The position numbers and the translations under genes were made by a program. 64,000 bases of DNA from Methanomassiliicoccaceae archaeon UBA71. GTDB lineage: Archaea; Thermoplasmatota; Thermoplasmata; Methanomassiliicoccales; Methanomethylophilaceae. Below the pieces are notes generated by a model, which had not been told where the DNA came from, made no database searches, and was given only the letters and a program-made list of their open reading frames with translations. The stretch spans positions 1 through 64,000 of the forward strand of contig DARO01000013.1 of the NCBI GenBank assembly GCA_002504405.1, given 5' to 3'. Below, piece after piece: positions 42,679-50,986 of the stretch; the stretch's first letter is position 1, and every line of letters begins with the position of its first letter.

Positions 42679-43854
42679 TCACTTCTTCCTCTTGCGGAAC
42701 GACACCTTCGAGTCCTTCATGTTGATGACCGCGTCCTCAAGCTTGGCTATGAGGTTGCTGCAGGTCTGTACCAGGTCCCAGCCGACCTCCTTCATCATGA
42801 TGGCCTCGCCGTTGATGAAGAACCTTGCGGTTATGCTGTACTTGGGGTTGCCTCCGATGTCGTTGTAGCGGGACACGTGCATGGTCAGGGATTCCGGCTT
42901 GTAGATCTTGGAGACCTTCGAGACCATGTTCTCTATGTCCGCGTAGATGGCATCGGTGTAGTCCTTCTCATCGTCCTCGAGGCCGCTTATCTGCACGAAG
43001 AGCATGTCCCTCTCCCTGCAGGCAGCAAGCAGCTCGATGATGTCGTACTCGGTGATGACTCCCACAAGCTCCTTGCCCTCGACGACGGGCACGGTGGATA
43101 TGTGGCCGTCTACCATCATGTCGACGACTTCGGAGATGTTGCTGTCCCAGGAGATCGTCTTCACGCTGGTGAGGGCTATGGACTCCACGGTGATCTGCGA
43201 GCGCGAGCTCTTCTCAAGGTCTCCGATCGTCTTGTTGTCCTTCTTCCAGTTGTTGTCGATGATCTCCCTCATTCCGACGATTCCGACGACGTTGTTGGTC
43301 TCGTTGATGACGGGGATGGTCCTGTAGTCCTCGCGGATCATGAGGTCCAGGGCATCATCCATCAGGTCGTTGGCCTTGACGGACTCCACGGGGTTGGTCA
43401 TGATCTCCCAGACCTTGATCTCGTTAAGGGCCTTGATCTCCCTGACGATCTCGATCAGCTTCGTCCTGCGGACTATCCCGATGATCTTCTTGCCGGACAG
43501 CACCGGGAGCTGCCTGCAGTTGTTGGAGACCATCAGTTCTGCGATCTTGGTGATCTGCATATCCGATGTGACGACGGGGAGGTTCCTCGTGTAGTTCTTG
43601 ATCTTGGCATCGAGGGTAACGCTCTTCTTCTTCAGTATGGATGCGTAGCTGACCATTGCCACGAACTCACCGTTGTCGACAACCGGGATGTCCTGGTATT
43701 TCGACTCCCTCATGACTGACAGGGCGTCAGCGATGCGGTCATCGGATGACACCGTGGGGAACTCCTCCGTCAGCACCCTCTCGAAGGGTACGCCGTCAAT
43801 CTGCGATCTGAGCATGGATAGCTTCTTCAGATCTTCTAGGTCCTTTACGCCCAT
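42679..43854 (-). CDS. Four-CBS protein fused to an HPF/RaiA domain
   Basis: A 391-residue protein. Four CBS motifs, two Bateman modules (residues about 15-285), have typical IPVVDNGEFVAMVS, QLPVLSGKKIIGIV, IPVINETNNVVGIV and VPVVEGKELVGVI signatures. They likely sense adenosine nucleotides. The C-terminal 100 residues (VQISGLEDDEKDYTDAIYAD...KYSITARFFINGEA...VGWDLVQTCSNLIAKLEDA...RKRKK) match the ribosome hibernation HPF/RaiA fold. This suggests an energy-sensing hibernation factor. A CTCGGT/ACCGAG inverted repeat lies between its TATA box and start codon. Confidence 0.85.
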   Translation of the reverse strand: MGVKDLEDLKKLSMLRSQIDGVPFERVLTEEFPTVSSDDRIADALSVMRESKYQDIPVVDNGEFVAMVSYASILKKKSVTLDAKIKNYTRNLPVVTSDMQITKIAELMVSNNCRQLPVLSGKKIIGIVRRTKLIEIVREIKALNEIKVWEIMTNPVESVKANDLMDDALDLMIREDYRTIPVINETNNVVGIVGMREIIDNNWKKDNKTIGDLEKSSRSQITVESIALTSVKTISWDSNISEVVDMMVDGHISTVPVVEGKELVGVITEYDIIELLAACRERDMLFVQISGLEDDEKDYTDAIYADIENMVSKVSKIYKPESLTMHVSRYNDIGGNPKYSITARFFINGEAIMMKEVGWDLVQTCSNLIAKLEDAVINMKDSKVSFRKRKK

Positions 43855-43865
43855 AGAAATTACCT

Positions 43866-43886
43866 CTCGGTAGAGATATCACCGAG
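43866..43886. promoter_or_regulatory. Inverted repeat in the CBS-HPF promoter
   Basis: CTCGGT (43866-43871) and ACCGAG (43881-43886) flank 9 nt, lying between the minus-strand TATA box (CATTATATCC, 43904-43895) and the ATG at 43854. It is placed where a repressor would block transcription initiation. Confidence 0.4.
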
Positions 43887-43985
43887 TGCTGGATATAATG
43901 GTTGTTTATGTTTGTCCGAAAATGGTGGTAAAATCCAGCCGCATGCATCCAGATGCCGGATGCGTGGATGTTGGGGATGGGTTTG

Positions 43986-44010
43986 GGTCCGGCCGTTCGG
44001 CGGCCGGACC
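43986..44010 (-). terminator. Very stable hairpin after glyS
   Basis: GGTCCGGCCG (43986-43995) pairs perfectly with CGGCCGGACC (44001-44010), loop of 5 nt, about 15 nt past the glyS stop. It likely ends the amidohydrolase-usp-CBS-glyS transcript. Confidence 0.6.
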
Positions 44011-44025
44011 GGAAGGTATTAAATA

Positions 44026-45738
44026 TCACAGCTCGGCGAAAGGCATGCCGTCGAGCAGGGCGTCGATGATCTCGGCCGCCTTCTCCATGGGTATGCGCTT
44101 CTGCTCGGTGGTGTCCCTGTCGCGGATGGTAACGGTTCCGGGCGACGATCCGTTGGGGAGCGAGTCGTAGTCGACCGTGATGCACCACGGGGTGCCGACC
44201 TCGTCCATCCTGGCGTACCTCTTCCCTATCGTGCCAGATCCGTCGTAGTAGGCCTCGACCCTGTGGGAGTGGACCTTCTCGTAGACCTCGTGCGCGAGGG
44301 TGTCCAGACCGTCCTTCTCCATGAGGGGGAACACGCCGACCTTGATGGGCGCCACTGCGGGAGCGAGCCTGAGGACGGTGTAGTCCTCCTTCTCGTCATG
44401 GGTGTACGCGTGCTCGAGGACGGAGTAGAAGATCCTGTCCAGCCCGTGGGAGGGCTCGATGACATGGGGGATGACCCTCTCGCCAGCGACCTTCTCGGTG
44501 ACGGTGGCAACCTCGAAGAACTCGGGTCCGAGGTCGATATCCTCCCCGTCCACGTTGATGGTGAGCCTTCCGTCCTTCACGGAGGACAGCGGGGCAGCCT
44601 CCATGGCCGCCGCGATCGCCTTCGCCTTCCCTTTGAATGCGGGTCCGAGCGCCTTGTGGTTCGGTCTTATCTTGTCGACGGTGACCTCGCGGGGCTCGTC
44701 GAACATCTTGAAGTGGGTGAGGTCCGTGCCGGAGAACTCCGCATGCCTGGAGAGGTCCCAGCATCCCCTGTCGGCGATCCCCACAATCTCCGTCCATCCG
44801 TACGAGAGCAGGACCTCGGCATCCCAGCAGTCGGCGGCGTAGTGGGCCATCTCGTCCTGAAGGTGCTCCCTGAACCTGAGCCTGGAGGGGTCTATCCCCA
44901 CGCGGACGAGGAGCTGCTTGGTGGTGTACACGAAGTACGCGAGGACACGGTTGGCTATGACCCCCTTCTCCACGGCCTCCTTCACCGTCATGGTGACGGG
45001 CTCGCATGTGGTGTTGGGGATGAGGTCCAGGGTCTCGTTCTCGATTTCATGGAACCTCGGCCAGTCCTTGTCCTCGGGGTCGACGAAGAGCTCGACCTCC
45101 ATCTGGTTGAACTCCCTCATGCGGATCATGCCCTGGCGGGGGGCGATCTCGTTCCTGTAGCTCCTGCCGGTCTGGATCACGCCGAGGGGCATCTTCTCCC
45201 TGTTGTACCTGTAGAGGTTGGGGAAGTTGACGAATATGCCTTGGGCGGTCTCGGGCCTGAGGTAGCCGACGCGTGCGGATCCGGGCCCGATGTGGGTCTT
45301 GAACATCAGGTTGAACTCCTCCACCGGTCCGAGGTCGCCGCCGCAGTCGGGGCATTTGATGTTGTGCTCCACGAACGCCTCCTCGAGCTGCTTCGCGGAC
45401 AGGACGTCGGCGTTCTCGTAGAAGTCCTTGACCAGGTGGTCCGCCCTGAACGGCGACTGGCATTTGGTGCAGTACGTCAGAAGGTCGGCGAACTCGTCAA
45501 CATGCCCGGAGGCCTTGAAGACCTCCCTGGGGTTGACGGTCTCGGAGTCGATCTCGACGAAGCCCTCGCGTCCCTTGTAGATGGACCTCCAGACCTCGAC
45601 GATGTTGTTCCTGAGCGAGCATCCCAGCGGACCGTAGTCGTACATCCCGGCCACGCCGCCGTAGAGCTCGAAAGAAGGCCAGATGAACCCCCTGCGTTTG
45701 CAGAGGGACATCAGGTCGTTAGCGTTTGTTTCACTCAT
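44026..45738 (-). CDS. glyS: Glycyl-tRNA synthetase (alpha2 type)
   Basis: A 570-residue class II aminoacyl-tRNA synthetase of the archaeal/eukaryal dimeric type. SETNANDLMSLCKRRGFIWPSFELYGGVAGMYDYGPLG opens the catalytic domain, and RPETAQGIFVNF is motif 2 neighbourhood. SYRNEIAPRQGMIRMREFNQMEVELFVDP and EPSHGLDRIFYSVLEHAY complete the active site, with a C-terminal anticodon-binding domain. A CxxC pair (CTKCQSPF...CPDCGGD) marks the insertion zinc ribbon. The ATG overlaps the CBS gene's stop by 8 nt, making it last in a four-gene operon. Confidence 0.97.
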   Translation of the reverse strand: MSETNANDLMSLCKRRGFIWPSFELYGGVAGMYDYGPLGCSLRNNIVEVWRSIYKGREGFVEIDSETVNPREVFKASGHVDEFADLLTYCTKCQSPFRADHLVKDFYENADVLSAKQLEEAFVEHNIKCPDCGGDLGPVEEFNLMFKTHIGPGSARVGYLRPETAQGIFVNFPNLYRYNREKMPLGVIQTGRSYRNEIAPRQGMIRMREFNQMEVELFVDPEDKDWPRFHEIENETLDLIPNTTCEPVTMTVKEAVEKGVIANRVLAYFVYTTKQLLVRVGIDPSRLRFREHLQDEMAHYAADCWDAEVLLSYGWTEIVGIADRGCWDLSRHAEFSGTDLTHFKMFDEPREVTVDKIRPNHKALGPAFKGKAKAIAAAMEAAPLSSVKDGRLTINVDGEDIDLGPEFFEVATVTEKVAGERVIPHVIEPSHGLDRIFYSVLEHAYTHDEKEDYTVLRLAPAVAPIKVGVFPLMEKDGLDTLAHEVYEKVHSHRVEAYYDGSGTIGKRYARMDEVGTPWCITVDYDSLPNGSSPGTVTIRDRDTTEQKRIPMEKAAEIIDALLDGMPFAEL

Positions 45739-46582
45739 CGGTATTACCTAAGAGGGCGCATAGCACGTCTACATCATAAATCATGCCTACGAGCTCGTCC
45801 TTGTTCCCGTGCACGGGGAGCTGACCGAAGTCGTTCGCGAGCATGATCTTTGCGACCTCCGCCACGTTCGTCTTCTTGAAGACGCTGTACGGGTTCTTGA
45901 CCATGAAGTCCTTCACCTTCTTGTCCTCGGAGAGGTACTTGTCTGTGGCCGCGTAGAACAGCGGGAGCACGTTCCTGGCCCCCGCCATGTTTCCGATGTC
46001 TGCTATGCCGAGCTCCTTGAGGGCCTCCGCGTCCTTGACCTGGTCGCTGAACAGATCCCTGTCGGTCAGGATGCCCACCATCTTCCCGTGGGAGTCGAGC
46101 ACAGGCAGCGCCGGCACGTCGCTGATCCTCATCGCGGGGACTGTGTACGTGAGGGGCTCGTCCTCGAAGGCCGTCACGCAGGTGGTGCGTATGAGGTCCT
46201 CCGCAAGCAGGTCGGTCTTCATCGCCTTCACGATGGGGAGCAGGTCCGTAGGGGTTATGATGCCCACGAGTCTGCCGTCCTCCACGACAGGCAGCCTGTG
46301 TATCCTCATCTTGGCGAATATGGATGCGGCCTCCTGTATGGTGGTCTCGGGGGTGACGGTGATGCACCCCTTCTTCATTATCAGGGACAGCTGGTCCTCG
46401 TCGAACTTCTTGAAGATGTCCTTCCTGGACACGACGCCCATGAGCTTGCCGTCCGATGCACGGATGACCGGGAGGCCAGTCAGGCCGTTCCTGACCATGA
46501 TGTTGATGGCATCGCTGCGGCTGCCGGGTACCTCGACCACGATGGGTGCGGGGACCATGATGTCTGCTACCTTGTTCGTCAT
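45731..46582 (-). CDS. Four-CBS domain protein
   Basis: A 283-residue protein made entirely of four CBS repeats (GLPVIRASDGKLMGVVSRKDIF, RLPVVEDGRLVGIITPTDLL, ALPVLDSHGKMVGILTDRDLF, QLPVHGNKDELVGMIYDVDVL). It probably binds adenine nucleotides or S-adenosylmethionine as a sensor. It lies directly after the universal stress protein gene and overlaps glyS. It has no effector domain of its own, so its partner is probably another protein, perhaps encoded in this operon. Distinct from the CBS-HPF protein 2 kb away. Confidence 0.9.
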   Translation of the reverse strand: MTNKVADIMVPAPIVVEVPGSRSDAINIMVRNGLTGLPVIRASDGKLMGVVSRKDIFKKFDEDQLSLIMKKGCITVTPETTIQEAASIFAKMRIHRLPVVEDGRLVGIITPTDLLPIVKAMKTDLLAEDLIRTTCVTAFEDEPLTYTVPAMRISDVPALPVLDSHGKMVGILTDRDLFSDQVKDAEALKELGIADIGNMAGARNVLPLFYAATDKYLSEDKKVKDFMVKNPYSVFKKTNVAEVAKIMLANDFGQLPVHGNKDELVGMIYDVDVLCALLGNTDE

Positions 46583-47023
46583 TTAGTTCGAGGCCTCCGG
46601 TGCTCTGACGACCATGACGGGGCACTGGGACGCTCTGACGACCCTCTCGGCCACACTGCCCATGAGGAGCTTGGACATCCCGGTCCTCCCCAGGGTTCCC
46701 ATGACAATAAGATCGTACTTGGGGGACTCGTCCAGGATCACCTTCACGGGCGTCCCTTCCTTCACTGAGACCTCGACCTCGACCCCCTCGGATGCTCCGA
46801 GGTCGCGTACGTAGTCGACGGCCTCCTTCCCCTCCTTCTCGAGGGTGTTGTAGACGTTCATCACGGCCGTGTCCATGGGCATGTTCGTGAGTATGGTCTG
46901 GTCGAGGACGTAGAGGGCTGTGACTCTGCCCCCTGTTATCTTAGCCAGCTCCATGGCCTTCTTTACAGCGAATTTGGTGTACTCGCTGCCGTCAGTGGGT
47001 ACGAGAATGTTTGTAAAACTCAT
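46583..47023 (-). CDS. Universal stress protein (UspA family)
   Basis: A 146-residue UspA-fold protein with an ATP-binding-type signature: NILVPTDGSEYTKFAVKKAMEL at the N-terminus and VMGTLGRTGMSKLLMGSVAERVVRASQCPVMVV at the C-terminus (G-2x-G-9x-G-S). It is therefore expected to bind ATP. It starts 2 nt after the amidohydrolase stop, and its stop directly precedes the CBS gene start. The link with a CBS sensor and glyS suggests a stress or energy-state link to translation, which is inference. Confidence 0.92.
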   Translation of the reverse strand: MSFTNILVPTDGSEYTKFAVKKAMELAKITGGRVTALYVLDQTILTNMPMDTAVMNVYNTLEKEGKEAVDYVRDLGASEGVEVEVSVKEGTPVKVILDESPKYDLIVMGTLGRTGMSKLLMGSVAERVVRASQCPVMVVRAPEASN

Positions 47024-47025
47024 AT

Positions 47026-48081
47026 TCACAACCTCTTCAATCGTTTTCTGGGGCGGAGAACGGCACCAGCCGTGGTTGGCAACGGTGCGCCGTCAGGGCC
47101 CGTCTCCAAGACGGTCAGACGGCCTCTGCCTATGGTATCCTGAATCCCGCTGTGAACATTTAATAGCTTCCCTGATAGGCGCGTGAGGGCGTTCCAAGCC
47201 GCGGAAGGGGGTCCTCCCTGCCTTTCCATGACCTTTGCGAACACGGCGGCCTCAGCCACCATGTCGGGCGCGCACAGCATCCCGTTGTCAGTCCCGAGTG
47301 CCAGATCCGCCCCGAGCGCCTCCGCTCTGGCAATGGGCGGCACCTTCCTGAAGTAGGCGTTGGACGTGGGGCAGAATACGATCGGCACCTCCGCCTCGGC
47401 GCATTTGGAGATGTCCGAATCCGTCGCCTCGCACATGTGGACCACGAACGCTGGGTCAAGCGATAGCACGAAGTCGATGTCCTCCCGTACCCTCTCGCTG
47501 GCATGTATCGCGAACACCTTCCCGCGATCCCTGGCGGCGTCGGCGAGCTCCTCTATGTACCCGTGGTCCATGTCCGAGATGCTGGACACCCCGATCCCGT
47601 CGGCTATGTCGAGGAGTTCCTCGACCTCCTCGGGGTCGAACTCGGGCGAAAGGGGACGTCCGAGCACGATGGCGTCCTCCGATTCCTGCCGGAGCATCCG
47701 GCATCCGTTCACTCCGCCCTCCCTGAAGTCGACGAATCTCTCAGCACCGTGTGATGCGGAATATTCCGAGAACGACCTCATGCTCTTCCTGATCTCTTCC
47801 TCTGACGCTTCCTGCAGATACCTGTGCTTCAGGCCGTTTGGTGGGGCGACTAGCTCCTCCAGCGACATGCCGGATGGTATCTTCAACGCGTAGTCTGCGC
47901 AGTGGGTGTGTCCGTTGACGATGTCCGAGACAATCATGCCATGTATGTCGGGACGTACCGGGCACTCCCCCTCGCCCGTCTCGACGACGGCTCCGCCCTC
48001 CACGATGATGTATCCGGGGCGGACGCCCCTGCGGTCCACGATGGAACCCTCCACGGCGTAGTCCTCGCCCGGATTGTGCAT
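47026..48081 (-). CDS. Amidohydrolase-family metal-dependent hydrolase
   Basis: A 351-residue amidohydrolase/chlorohydrolase-type TIM-barrel enzyme. The first metal HxH is VNGHTHCADYAL near residue 60, followed by FAIHASE near residue 180, the VHMCEATD His near 205 and ALGTDNGMLCAPD near 265. These cover the usual ligands. Substrates of relatives are deaminated bases and nucleosides; none can be fixed here. The ATG at 48081 is chosen because GTAATAACCA (48116-48107) lies about 28 nt upstream. It is first in the operon with usp, CBS and glyS. Confidence 0.87.
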   Translation of the reverse strand: MHNPGEDYAVEGSIVDRRGVRPGYIIVEGGAVVETGEGECPVRPDIHGMIVSDIVNGHTHCADYALKIPSGMSLEELVAPPNGLKHRYLQEASEEEIRKSMRSFSEYSASHGAERFVDFREGGVNGCRMLRQESEDAIVLGRPLSPEFDPEEVEELLDIADGIGVSSISDMDHGYIEELADAARDRGKVFAIHASERVREDIDFVLSLDPAFVVHMCEATDSDISKCAEAEVPIVFCPTSNAYFRKVPPIARAEALGADLALGTDNGMLCAPDMVAEAAVFAKVMERQGGPPSAAWNALTRLSGKLLNVHSGIQDTIGRGRLTVLETGPDGAPLPTTAGAVLRPRKRLKRL

Positions 48082-48170
48082 GAGGCCGCATGTGCTCGAG
48101 GGTAATTGGTTATTACGGATGCATGTGGCGGAGGGCAACCGTCATATCGTCCCCACTGGGATTAATCAGC

Positions 48171-48335
48171 ATGACAAAAGTTGACCCGAGCCTCTGCGTT
48201 GCCTGTGGTGATTGTGCCGAGGTGTGCCCCAAGGACGCAATTACGATCGACGGCATATGTGTCATTGACGCCGATGCCTGTGTCCACTGCGGGCTTTGCA
48301 TAGACGAGTGCCCGTCTGGCGCGCTATCAGAGTGA
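48171..48335 (+). CDS. 2[4Fe-4S] ferredoxin, 54 aa
   Basis: A 54-residue bacterial-type ferredoxin with two cluster motifs (CVACGDCAEVCPKD and CVHCGLCIDECPSG). It faces the convergent ferredoxin-NADP reductase gene with only 2 nt between the stops, hinting that the two proteins are partners. It is similar in size to, but clearly distinct from, the lipid-operon ferredoxin at 16071. A weak TATA-like CATATCG about 26 nt upstream suggests a leaderless message. Confidence 0.92.
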   Translation: MTKVDPSLCVACGDCAEVCPKDAITIDGICVIDADACVHCGLCIDECPSGALSE

Positions 48336-48337
48336 CG

Positions 48338-49273
48338 TCAAGCCCAGTAGGGTTTCTTCACGAACTTGTAGGCCATCAGGACGGCGGTGGTGGCCTCCCC
48401 CATGGCGGTCGTGATCTGCTTGAACTTGCCGGGGTAGCTCACCACGTCCCCGCAGGCGAAGATGCCGGGGCGGTTTGTGCTCATGTCGAAGTCCACCTTC
48501 ACGAGGCCGTCGTCCGTGAGCTCGAGGTCCCACTGCTTCAGGTCGTCCAGGTCCGCCGATATCCCTATGTTGATGACCGCCAGGTCCGTGGGTATATCGA
48601 ATTCCTTGCCGTCCTGAGAAACCGTGACGGATTCGACATGGTCCTTGCCGTTTATGGACACGAGGTTGGCGTTCATAACTGTGCGGATGTTGCTCTTCTC
48701 GAGGCTCTGGACGGTTGATTCGTCTGCCCTGAAGTCGGGTCTCCTGTGGACGATTGTCGTGTCCGTCACCGAGTCCGCGATGAGTGCCATGTCGATGGCG
48801 CTGTTCCCGCCTCCGAACATCGTGACCTTCTTTCCCACAAGCTCCTCCTTCGCCGGCAGGATGTATGATACGCCCTTCTCGAAGAACTCGTCCTCTCCGG
48901 CACAGCCCATCTTCTTGGGCTTGAAGCTGCCCATCCCTATCGCGACTATGACTGACTTGGTATGATACTCTCCGGCGCTGGTCACAACGATAAGTTCCTC
49001 ATTGCCGTTGTTGATCTCGATGACCTTCTCGTTCTCTCTGATCTCGCACTCGACAGACTCTGCCTGTGCATAGAGCTTGTCGGAGAGTTTCCTGGCCTGG
49101 ATCGTCTCGAACCCGGGATAATTGTGGATACCCTTCTCGGGGTAGAGGCTCACCAGCTGCCCCCCGACGCGCGCGGAGTCGAGGATGAGTGTCTTCATCA
49201 TCTTGGAACGGGCGTATATGCCAGCGGTGAGGCCGGCGCATCCGGCCCCAACGATTACCACGTCATAGCACAT
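48338..49273 (-). CDS. TrxR-like ferredoxin-NADP reductase
   Basis: A 311-residue flavoprotein of the thioredoxin reductase fold but lacking the CxxC redox pair. In its place is YILPAKEELVGKKVTMFGGGNSAIDMAL, as in YumC-type ferredoxin-NADP+ reductases. FAD motif VVIVGAGCAGLTAGIYA at the start, NADPH-binding GGGNSAID near residue 150 with IVHRRPDFRA, and FACGDVVSYPGK near 275 are present. It likely exchanges electrons between NADP(H) and ferredoxin. The ATG at 49273 follows an ATTTATTTATA TATA box by about 26 nt. Confidence 0.85.
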   Translation of the reverse strand: MCYDVVIVGAGCAGLTAGIYARSKMMKTLILDSARVGGQLVSLYPEKGIHNYPGFETIQARKLSDKLYAQAESVECEIRENEKVIEINNGNEELIVVTSAGEYHTKSVIVAIGMGSFKPKKMGCAGEDEFFEKGVSYILPAKEELVGKKVTMFGGGNSAIDMALIADSVTDTTIVHRRPDFRADESTVQSLEKSNIRTVMNANLVSINGKDHVESVTVSQDGKEFDIPTDLAVINIGISADLDDLKQWDLELTDDGLVKVDFDMSTNRPGIFACGDVVSYPGKFKQITTAMGEATTAVLMAYKFVKKPYWA

Positions 49274-49472
49274 CGAAAGCACGAAAACAGGTACTCCCTA
49301 TAAATAAATGTTTGAGCGCCGATGCGATTACAGCCGTGTTCTTGATAGATTCTTCACTGGAATCGTTGTATTGCTACGAATTTCGTAGTAATTCTACGTC
49401 GCCCGACGTTCCCTGTCCATGCCTTGCCAGTCCATCGCGTCCTTTAAACCCTAAGACCCCGATATACTGCTC

Positions 49473-49853
49473 ATGGCAGACCAGGACATCTACACGGAGA
49501 AGCTGATGAACATCATCCTCGATGCGATAGATGACATAATCATCATCCACGATTCGATCCACACAGTCATCTGGATCAACCGCGCAGGCGTCAAGGCGTT
49601 CGGGAGGTCGGTGGACGAGATCATCGGGATGAAGTGCTATGAGCTGTTCGGGAACACGGTGTCCTGCTCCGACTGCCTGGTCAACGCATCGAACGTCGGT
49701 AGCCCCATCAACGCCATCAAGCGCAGGATCATCCCGGGGACTGACGTAGTGTGTGAGTGCTCGGTCATACCGTACTACAAGGACGGCAAGCTCGAACTGG
49801 TGGTCCAGCACCTCCGTCCCATCAGCCCGACCCGCCCTGTGAGTCCCGCATAA
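49473..49853 (+). CDS. Stand-alone PAS domain protein
   Basis: A 126-residue protein made of one PAS domain (ILDAIDDIIIIHDSIHTVIWINRAGVKAFGRSVDEIIGMKCYELF), with a CSDC pair and cysteines in the loop before the last strands, typical of PAS domains binding small ligands or sensing redox. There is no kinase or DNA-binding domain, so it must signal through a partner. CTTTAAACC at 49442-49450 lies about 27 nt before the ATG. Two short genes follow downstream. Confidence 0.85.
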   Translation: MADQDIYTEKLMNIILDAIDDIIIIHDSIHTVIWINRAGVKAFGRSVDEIIGMKCYELFGNTVSCSDCLVNASNVGSPINAIKRRIIPGTDVVCECSVIPYYKDGKLELVVQHLRPISPTRPVSPA

Positions 49854-49884
49854 CTTAAGAACAGGGTTCGGGATAAGGGATAGC

Positions 49885-49983
49885 ATGGATGCCGAAATCC
49901 TGGATTTCATCTACGTAATCGCCGCCGGAGCAATCTACTACATCGCACTCGCTGTCCTCAACATGAAGAGATCCGAAGAGTGA
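49885..49983 (+). CDS. 32-aa single-pass membrane microprotein
   Basis: The 32-residue product has an acidic start (MDAEILDF), one hydrophobic helix (IYVIAAGAIYYIALAVL) and a basic end (NMKRSEE). TAACTTAAG at 49852-49860 is centred about 29 nt before the ATG, so this small frame is the first one on the predicted transcript. The next gene starts 6 nt after its stop. It looks like a real small membrane protein, unannotated in most pipelines. Function unknown. Confidence 0.6.
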   Translation: MDAEILDFIYVIAAGAIYYIALAVLNMKRSEE

Positions 49984-49989
49984 TCGCCT

Positions 49990-50388
49990 ATGGTGGATCT
50001 CACCGAGAACATAGTTCGCTTCATCAGGCACCCGAGCACCAACAAGGTCATGGCGACTGTCTCGCCGGAGGGTGTGCCGCATATGATAGTTTGCGGGAGC
50101 CTCATGGTGACGGAACCCGACACCATCATAGTCGGTGAGGTCTACATGCACAGGGCGGCTGCAAACCTGGCCAAGAACCCCAACGCAGAGTTCCTGGTCT
50201 GGAAGGGCAAGGACGCCTACTCGATAAAGGCAGTCGCCAAGGCACGTCTCGACACCGGGCCCATATTCGAAAGGATGTACGAGCTTCTGGACCGCATGAA
50301 CATGACAACCGTCGCGGTCTGGGTGTTCGAGGCCCAGGAGGTCTGGGACGAGAGCGCCTCGGACACCGCAGGCGAAAGAGTGATCTGA
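49990..50388 (+). CDS. Pyridoxamine 5'-phosphate oxidase-like flavin-binding protein
   Basis: A 132-residue split-barrel protein of the PNPOx-like/FMN-binding type (IRHPSTNKVMATVSPEGVPHMIVCGSLMV..., NPNAEFLVWKG). These bind FMN or F420 and act on diverse small substrates. The assignment to pyridoxamine oxidation itself is not supported. The gene follows the 32-aa membrane protein by 6 nt and overlaps the next gene as TGATG, so three genes are likely in one operon. Confidence 0.8.
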   Translation: MVDLTENIVRFIRHPSTNKVMATVSPEGVPHMIVCGSLMVTEPDTIIVGEVYMHRAAANLAKNPNAEFLVWKGKDAYSIKAVAKARLDTGPIFERMYELLDRMNMTTVAVWVFEAQEVWDESASDTAGERVI

Positions 50389-50627
50389 TGGAGGTCGTCC
50401 GCTTCAGGCGCCTCATCAGGGTCACGTTCTTCCTGGCGGCGATGGTGGTATGCTTCGGTCTCGGGCTGTACACCATGGGCCACGAGGTCGGAGGGGTGGT
50501 CCTGATGATCGCCGGCGTGGCGGTCCTCATGATCACATTCTCGATAACCAAGCTGTTCGCATACTACGATTTTCAGCATGCCCTTCGCAAGGCCAACACC
50601 AGGCCTCCCGAAGAGGGGAAGCGCTGA
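50388..50627 (+). CDS. Two-helix membrane protein, 79 aa
   Basis: A 79-residue protein with two hydrophobic helices (VTFFLAAMVVCFGLGLYTMG and GGVVLMIAGVAVLMITFSITKLF) and basic ends. Its ATG overlaps the stop of the PNPOx-like gene (TGATG), indicating coupled translation. No family recognised. It may anchor or accompany the flavin-binding protein at the membrane. Confidence 0.7.
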   Translation: MEVVRFRRLIRVTFFLAAMVVCFGLGLYTMGHEVGGVVLMIAGVAVLMITFSITKLFAYYDFQHALRKANTRPPEEGKR

Positions 50628-50662
50628 GGCACCGCTTCCGCCGCAATTAAAGAAAGAAGGTT

Positions 50663-50676
50663 GGGCCTTGTGGCCC
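50663..50676. terminator. Hairpin between convergent genes
   Basis: GGGCC-TTGT-GGCCC lies between the 50388 membrane gene and the convergent zinc-ribbon gene, serving either direction. Confidence 0.45.
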
Positions 50677-50685
50677 GTTGTATTC

Positions 50686-50868
50686 TCAGAACCTGCTCTT
50701 GTCAGCAGGCTGGTGCTTTCTGAAGCAGTCCCTGCAGTAGACGGGCCTTCCCTGCGTGGGCTTGAAGGGGACCTCGCATTCCGCTCCGCAGTCGGAGCAG
50801 ACGGCCTTGAAGAACTCCCTGGGCCTGTCCTCCCTGCTTCCCCTGTCCCTGTAACCTCCGTATGCCAT
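50686..50868 (-). CDS. Small CxxC zinc-ribbon protein, 60 aa
   Basis: A 60-residue basic protein with the compact zinc-ribbon pattern CSDCGAECEVPFKPTQGRPVYCRDCF, shared by a widespread but uncharacterised archaeal/bacterial family, and a Gly/Arg/Tyr-rich N-terminus (MAYGGYRDRGSRED) suggesting nucleic-acid contact. The ATG has a GGAGTGAT sequence upstream. It appears monocistronic. Confidence 0.75.
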   Translation of the reverse strand: MAYGGYRDRGSREDRPREFFKAVCSDCGAECEVPFKPTQGRPVYCRDCFRKHQPADKSRF

Positions 50869-50986
50869 GTTATCACTCCTTGTTTTGTCAAGGTATCCCG
50901 AATAATGCTCCTCGCCGGTGCGGCGGGAGGTTACCTGAACGCCTTGGAGCTAGGTATGATGGAGCCCTATATCAAAGTGCGTTCCG

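Noticed and set aside
44263..45846. Open frame of about 527 codons opposite glyS
   Set aside because: Antisense shadow of glycyl-tRNA synthetase.
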